From an uncultured Prevotellaceae bacterium (GTDB lineage Bacteria > Bacteroidota > Bacteroidia > Bacteroidales > Bacteroidaceae), in the NCBI GenBank assembly GCA_900315105.1, contig OMXX01000133.1, positions 1-8,697 of the forward strand: a stretch of 8,697 nt of DNA, in the 5' to 3' direction. A model generated the notes under the pieces. It was not told the DNA's origin and ran no database searches. It was given only the letters and a program-made list of their open reading frames with translations. Shown one piece after another: positions 5,795-8,697 of the stretch; position 1 is the stretch's first letter, and every line of letters starts with the position of its first letter. A program made the translations under genes and the position numbers.

Positions 5795-5944
5795 CTACTT
5801 TTTCTTTTGCGTCTTGTCTTTGCGTGTTGGAGTAGTTCGGTCATTAACATCGTCAAAAGACGCATCTTCGGTCAGTCCGAGTTCCTGCCAAAGCAGTGGA
5901 AACACCTGGTCGTACTTACTCGTTCCTTTCTTTCCTCTTGCCAT
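5795..5944 (-). CDS. Small 49-aa protein downstream of the transposase
   Basis: The frame starts MARGKKGTSKYDQVFPLLWQ, continues with an acidic middle (ELGLTEDASFDDVND), and ends in a basic tail (TRKDKTQKKK). It begins 50 bp after the transposase stop on the same strand and ends with TAG. Charged termini around a short hydrophobic helix resemble small DNA- or protein-binding accessory proteins of phages, but I recognise no family. The alternative, an 89-codon frame on the opposite strand opening with a TTG codon, looks less protein-like. I judge it a likely real gene of unknown role. Confidence 0.55.
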   Translation of the reverse strand: MARGKKGTSKYDQVFPLLWQELGLTEDASFDDVNDRTTPTRKDKTQKKK

Positions 5945-5994
5945 ATTTTCTAAGTTTTATGTTTAACCAACGTAAAAACTTAACTTTGGCGGTA

Positions 5995-6927
5995 TTATTT
6001 CTTGCTATGAATTAGTTGGTTATACGTTAGGCGATGGCGACAGTGGTCAAAAACGCAATCCCAACGCTCGACTTCATTAAGTTCACGTGTATTGTAGCGA
6101 TACGAAAATGCATCGAAGTATCGTTGCGTATGTTTAGGACTGATATGATTGTATGTACCTGAAATAGCACGTTTGCAATAATTACTCCAAAATGCTTCTA
6201 TGGTATTAGTATAAGTTCCTCCTTCGGCATAAATACCGTGACCGTGGTCTACTATACCATGTTTGTAAACTCGTTGAACAGTACCGTAACCACCCCAATC
6301 ATCCATATAAAGTGTTGCGCTGCGGTCTATGTTACGCAGAATTGGCGCAGTAAGCGATTTATAAGATGTATCTTTGACCACTTTACAGATAACACGTCCG
6401 CCACGTTCCAACATACCCATTACGGGAGTCTTGTCCTTGAAACTCCTGCCTTGCGAATGCTTGACTTTCTAATTCCAATGGCGGTTCTTGTTCTTGCCAC
6501 CTACAAAAGTCTCGTCAAGTTCTACCTCTCCTGTCAGTTTATCTTGACTATCTAACTGGTAGGCTGTACGAATACGATGATTAAGGAACCAAGCGGTTTT
6601 AAGCGTTACATGAATATCCTTTGCAAGTTGGGTAGCGGAAATGCCTTTCTTATTGTTTGTAATCTGATATATAGCTTGAAACCACTTCCGCAAAGGTAGT
6701 TTAGTTCCTTCCATAAATGTACCTATGCGTACATTAAAGTTCTTGCCAGTATTCTTGCAGCGTTATTGTCCGTCTCCTCGTTTATAGACTTTGCTTGTTG
6801 GGTCGTAAGGAGAAACAACTCCTTTCGGCCAAAGTTTATGCTCTAAGTAACGGATACAAGACTTCTCGGTCGGGAATGCCTTATGTAGGTCATACAAAGA
6901 CTCGAATTTGAGTTTGAACGTTTTCAT
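5995..6927 (-). pseudogene. IS1595-family (ISXO2-like) DDE transposase interrupted by two in-frame stops
   Basis: One continuous frame encodes 308 residues plus two internal stops: TAA at codon 55 (6765-6763), where homologues have Tyr, and TAG at codon 153 (6471-6469), where they have Lys. There is no frameshift. The start at 6927 gives MKTFKLK...LYDL, the family's usual beginning, and leaves about 50 bases of leader after the -7 box; an in-frame ATG at 6981 lies at the expected transcription start. The N-terminal part is a degenerate zinc-ribbon-like segment. The DDE triad is kept: D138 in ELDETFVGG, D209 in LYMDDWGGY and E244 in NTIEAFWS. The C-terminal RYNTRELNE and RLTYNQL also fit. Unless both stops are read through, no active protein is made; the element may depend on a related transposase in trans. 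Confidence 0.9.
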
Positions 6928-6986
6928 AACCTTGTTTGTTTTAAACCAATGTTGCTTGGGTTTACAAACTTTGGTTAGCAAAACGG

Positions 6987-6994
6987 CAAACCTA
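6987..6994 (-). promoter_or_regulatory. -7 box (TAGGTTTG) for the transposase
   Basis: On the minus strand TAGGTTTG matches TAnnTTTG, 59 bases before the preferred ATG at 6927. Transcription from it would begin near 6980, which makes the alternative start at 6981 unlikely. No convincing -33 element is visible. Confidence 0.55.
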
Positions 6995-7103
6995 AATTTC
7001 TGTTAAGTATGTTATTTCCCGACTGAGATTTCTTTCGCTATACGACACCAAGATTAATTGTTAAAGTTAAATATTCTAAACGGCGAAAACTGACTTAGAA
7101 AAC

Positions 7104-7140
7104 TGTGGCACTTTTTAGGGTATTGTCGTATAAAGTCACC
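7104..7140 (-). repeat. Right terminal inverted repeat (IRR)
   Basis: This is the reverse complement of the left repeat over its full length except for one missing A/T pair. It lies 110 bp upstream of the transposase -7 box. Confidence 0.95.
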
Positions 7141-7148
7141 TATTTGTT
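7141..7148. repeat. Right target-site duplication (TATTTGTT)
   Basis: Identical to 2134-2141 and directly abutting the right inverted repeat. The perfect match suggests fairly recent insertion. Confidence 0.93.
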
Positions 7149-7567
7149 TTCAAACAGTAAGGTACGGGATGTTGGTATTGATGCTCAGATAATCAGTCGG
7201 GATGACCAATCCCTTAAAGCCATGCTACTACGTAGCACCACTTTAACCGCCGGCAGGGACTTCCGCGGCAGGGGAGAGAGGTAGGAGGATTTTGTTCTCA
7301 GACCCAGAGTGCCTCTTTCTTACTTGGCTTCGTTGACGGCAAGCTGCTGCGCCGATTTTGCCGTACTTCGCCAGTCGAACGGCACACAGGCCAAAGAACA
7401 TGTCATTTGAAAGAGAGGTGTCGGTGCGCTCATGTGAAGGACAAAAGCACTGCAAGCCTTGTCTCCGTTTCCATTCCACGCCATACGCTGCGACCTTCGT
7501 CCACAGGGTATGGCATTTCACTACAACTTCGGCACCGCTTGCACCGCACGTCGGGACAAATGTTTAG
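7149..7567. other. GC-rich stretch without a convincing gene
   Basis: Open frames of 69-92 codons exist on both strands (for example minus 7243-7521, plus 7358-7567), but they overlap each other and none has recognisable motifs or normal composition. Visible structure includes GCTAC/GTAGC around three bases at 7224-7236, a direct repeat CGGCAGGG at 7251-7258 and 7266-7273, and GCCATAC/GTATGGC at 7480-7486 and 7508-7514. It reads like a functional non-coding region of an integrative element, such as a transfer origin or end region, but I cannot name it. Confidence 0.4.
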
Positions 7568-7618
7568 CGGCTACAATTCGGCTACAATTTTTGTAAACAA
7601 TTATTATTTGTAGCCGAA
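7568..7618. repeat. Tandem 11-bp repeat with an inverted third copy
   Basis: CGGCTACAATT occurs twice in direct tandem (7568-7578, 7579-7589). A third copy, inverted and matching at 10 of 11 bases, lies at 7606-7616. The second and third copies form a perfect 11-bp inverted repeat (7577-7587 with 7608-7618) around a 20-base AT-rich centre; TACAA/TTGTA also pair closely at 7583-7595. Such clusters occur at recombinase-binding and attachment regions, and the integrase gene ends 303 bp away. Confidence 0.6.
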
Positions 7619-7841
7619 CAATTTCAGGATTCCTTCATCATTGAAAAAAAATGTTAAATTATTATCCTCCTATACAGCTACCGGCCTTGCACACGATGTT
7701 TGGATAACTAAACTGCATGGGTACAGTCTCTGGAATCACACCATTACAAGCAGCTACAAAAGGGGAAAGAAGAATTTCTTCAATCAGCTGCTTCCGATTT
7801 AATTTGTCACATTTCAAAGTTACTGTTGCCTTCAATATGAA
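7619..7841. other. Intergenic region without a supported gene
   Basis: The stretch is AT-rich up to about 7670 and then of average composition. A minus-strand frame of 88 codons (7662-7928) opens with GTG and overlaps the integrase stop; a plus-strand frame (7717-7974) overlaps the integrase antisense. Neither shows family motifs, so I annotate neither. Confidence 0.4.
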
Positions 7842-7875
7842 GAAGCTCTTGACACAATTCTGCATCAAGAGCTTC
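7842..7875 (-). terminator. Hairpin downstream of the integrase, possible terminator
   Basis: GAAGCTCTTGA (7842-7852) and TCAAGAGCTTC (7865-7875) pair perfectly over 11 bp around a 12-base loop, 45 bp after the integrase stop. On the minus strand the stem is followed by TTCATATT, a poor T-tract, so termination is possible but a protein-binding palindrome is also credible. Confidence 0.45.
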
Positions 7876-7920
7876 ACGTTACCAGAACGGCGTAAGTCAG
7901 ATAGCCGCCGAGTTGACCTG

Positions 7921-8697
7921 TCAGGCACTTACAGATGCCCTGTCATCGTTCTTCTTTCTGCCTCTCTTCTTTGAGGCTATCTCTTTGGGCTCTTCCTTGG
8001 CTGTCATGTTCACAGTCTCCTTGCCGAAGCCACTGATAGTCTTGTCACTGAAGAACTTAGCCATGTCCTCCTCAATCTTCTTGTTGGTTATCCGGGCATA
8101 AATCTGCGTGGTCTTAATGTTCTTATGACCGAGCATACGGGAAACACTCTCGATGGGAACGCCCTTGCTCAGCGTCAACGTGGCAAAGGTGTGACGGGCC
8201 ATGTGGAAAGAAATGTCCTTGTCAATGCCACAAGCCGTGGCAATCTCCTTCAGATAGTCGTTGGTCTTCTGGTTGGAGTAGATGGGGAACACATGCCCCT
8301 TCTTTCTCGGAGCATTCTTGTACTTCTCGATGATAAGCTTAGCGCCCTCAAAGAGTACGACACTAATCTTCGTGCCTGTCTTGATACGTTTCGAGCTTAT
8401 CCATTCCACGCCGTTGAGATTGACGATGTTCTCCGGCTTCAGTGCCTTAACATCGATGTATGCAAGACCGGTGAAACATGAGAAGATGAACAGGTCACGG
8501 GTGAGCTCAAGACGCTTCAGATGAAACGGCTTTTCCATGATGGCTTTGATTTCATCCTCTGTGAGGTAGCCACGGTCAACATCGTCCATGTGGAAATGGA
8601 CTCCAAGATACGGGTCATTGTGGAGCACGCCCATCTTGATGCCGTGGAGGATGACGGTACGCATAGTCTTCATCGTCTTCACAGCAGTGTTGTTGCA
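7921..8697 (-). CDS. Tyrosine recombinase/integrase, Bacteroidetes type (N-terminus outside the window)
   Basis: The frame runs off the right edge; 258 residues are visible of a family usually near 400, so the arm-binding part and most of the core-binding domain are missing. The catalytic domain begins around VDRGYLTEDEI. Motifs in order are FSCFTGLAYIDV (box I), SSKRIKTGT (beta-hairpin Lys), ISFHMARHTFATL (His-x-x-Arg), MLGHKNIKTTQIYARI (His and the nucleophile Tyr). Box I has Ala where classical enzymes have the first catalytic Arg. This substitution is common in Bacteroidetes integrases; in IntDOT a Ser stands there and an Arg two residues before the catalytic Lys is thought to compensate, and the same R-x-K spacing (KRIKT) is present here. 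The tail carries KKRGRKK, an AT-hook-like basic patch. It should catalyse integration and excision of the host element. Confidence 0.93.
   Translation of the reverse strand, partial: CNNTAVKTMKTMRTVILHGIKMGVLHNDPYLGVHFHMDDVDRGYLTEDEIKAIMEKPFHLKRLELTRDLFIFSCFTGLAYIDVKALKPENIVNLNGVEWISSKRIKTGTKISVVLFEGAKLIIEKYKNAPRKKGHVFPIYSNQKTNDYLKEIATACGIDKDISFHMARHTFATLTLSKGVPIESVSRMLGHKNIKTTQIYARITNKKIEEDMAKFFSDKTISGFGKETVNMTAKEEPKEIASKKRGRKKNDDRASVSA

Larger units (their letters stand above)
2142..7140 (-). mobile_element. Passenger-carrying IS1595-family-like transposable element, 4,999 bp
   Basis: Both ends are defined in the sequence. A 38-bp left inverted repeat (2142-2179) matches a 37-bp right repeat (7104-7140) with one indel in an A/T run, and TATTTGTT flanks both ends. 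The strand given is that of the transposase, near the right end. Ordinary IS1595 members are about 1 kb; this unit carries a further 4 kb in two converging sets. The plus-strand set is 2329-4670, an unknown gene and two phage fibre-like genes. The minus-strand set is 4789-5944, a phage-type gene, a membrane protein and a 49-aa gene. Passenger genes are known in some IS1595 members; phage-like virion genes as passengers are unfamiliar to me. It is AT-richer than its flanks. The transposase frame carries two nonsense codons, so autonomy is doubtful. Confidence 0.92.

Noticed and set aside
2329..5944. A reassigned genetic code (TAG read as an amino acid), as in some gut phages
   Set aside because: Genes ending at 2868, 4670, 4789 and 5795 use TAG as a sensible final stop, and one of the two stops in the transposase is TAA, which such phages do not reassign.
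5697..5966. An 89-codon plus-strand frame
   Set aside because: It opens with TTG in a repeat and runs antisense to the more protein-like 49-aa gene.
7243..7521. A 92-codon minus-strand frame
   Set aside because: It has atypical composition, no motifs and overlapping frames on the other strand; kept as non-coding with low certainty.
7662..7928. An 88-codon minus-strand frame ending in CKAGSCIGG, which could look like a peptide precursor
   Set aside because: It opens with GTG inside the integrase end, spans a perfect hairpin and has no accompanying modification or export genes.

Overview
The window looks like mobile-element DNA from a member of the Bacteroidales (Bacteroides/Prevotella-like). 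The reasons are the -7 promoter boxes of the Bacteroidetes form TAnnTTTG, the absence of strong Shine-Dalgarno sequences, a Bacteroidetes-type tyrosine integrase, and proteins of kinds common in Bacteroidales phages and integrative elements. No rRNA, tRNA or CRISPR array was seen.

Layout. 1-2133 is a GC-richer accessory block. It holds the last codons of an upstream gene, an unrecognised 305-aa protein, a pair of long inverted repeats, a small GNAT-type acetyltransferase with a near-leaderless promoter, and a convergent, very acidic 165-aa protein. 2142-7140 is a 4,999-bp AT-richer transposable unit. It is bounded by 38/37-bp terminal inverted repeats and a perfect 8-bp target duplication, TATTTGTT. 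7149-7920 shows no convincing gene and holds several inverted and tandem repeats. 7921-8697 is the C-terminal part of a tyrosine integrase that reads leftward and runs off the right edge.

The transposable unit is the most interesting part. Near its right end is an IS1595-family (ISXO2-like) DDE transposase on the minus strand. It lies in one uninterrupted frame but is broken by two in-frame stop codons, TAA at codon 55 and TAG at codon 153. The rest of the unit is not ordinary IS content. On the plus strand are an unrecognised 179-aa protein, a start-less open frame, and two related phage fibre-like proteins that share an N-terminal module. On the minus strand are a 49-aa protein, a two-helix membrane protein with holin-like topology, and a 143-aa protein of a type I associate with Bacteroidales phages. 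The two converging gene sets meet at a bidirectional terminator. It therefore looks like a passenger-carrying IS1595-type element loaded with phage-like virion and possibly lysis-type genes. It landed in the intergenic region just upstream of the promoter of the acidic-protein gene. As read, its transposase would need readthrough, or help from a relative elsewhere in the cell, to move again.

Functional names are by recognition only; no database search was possible.
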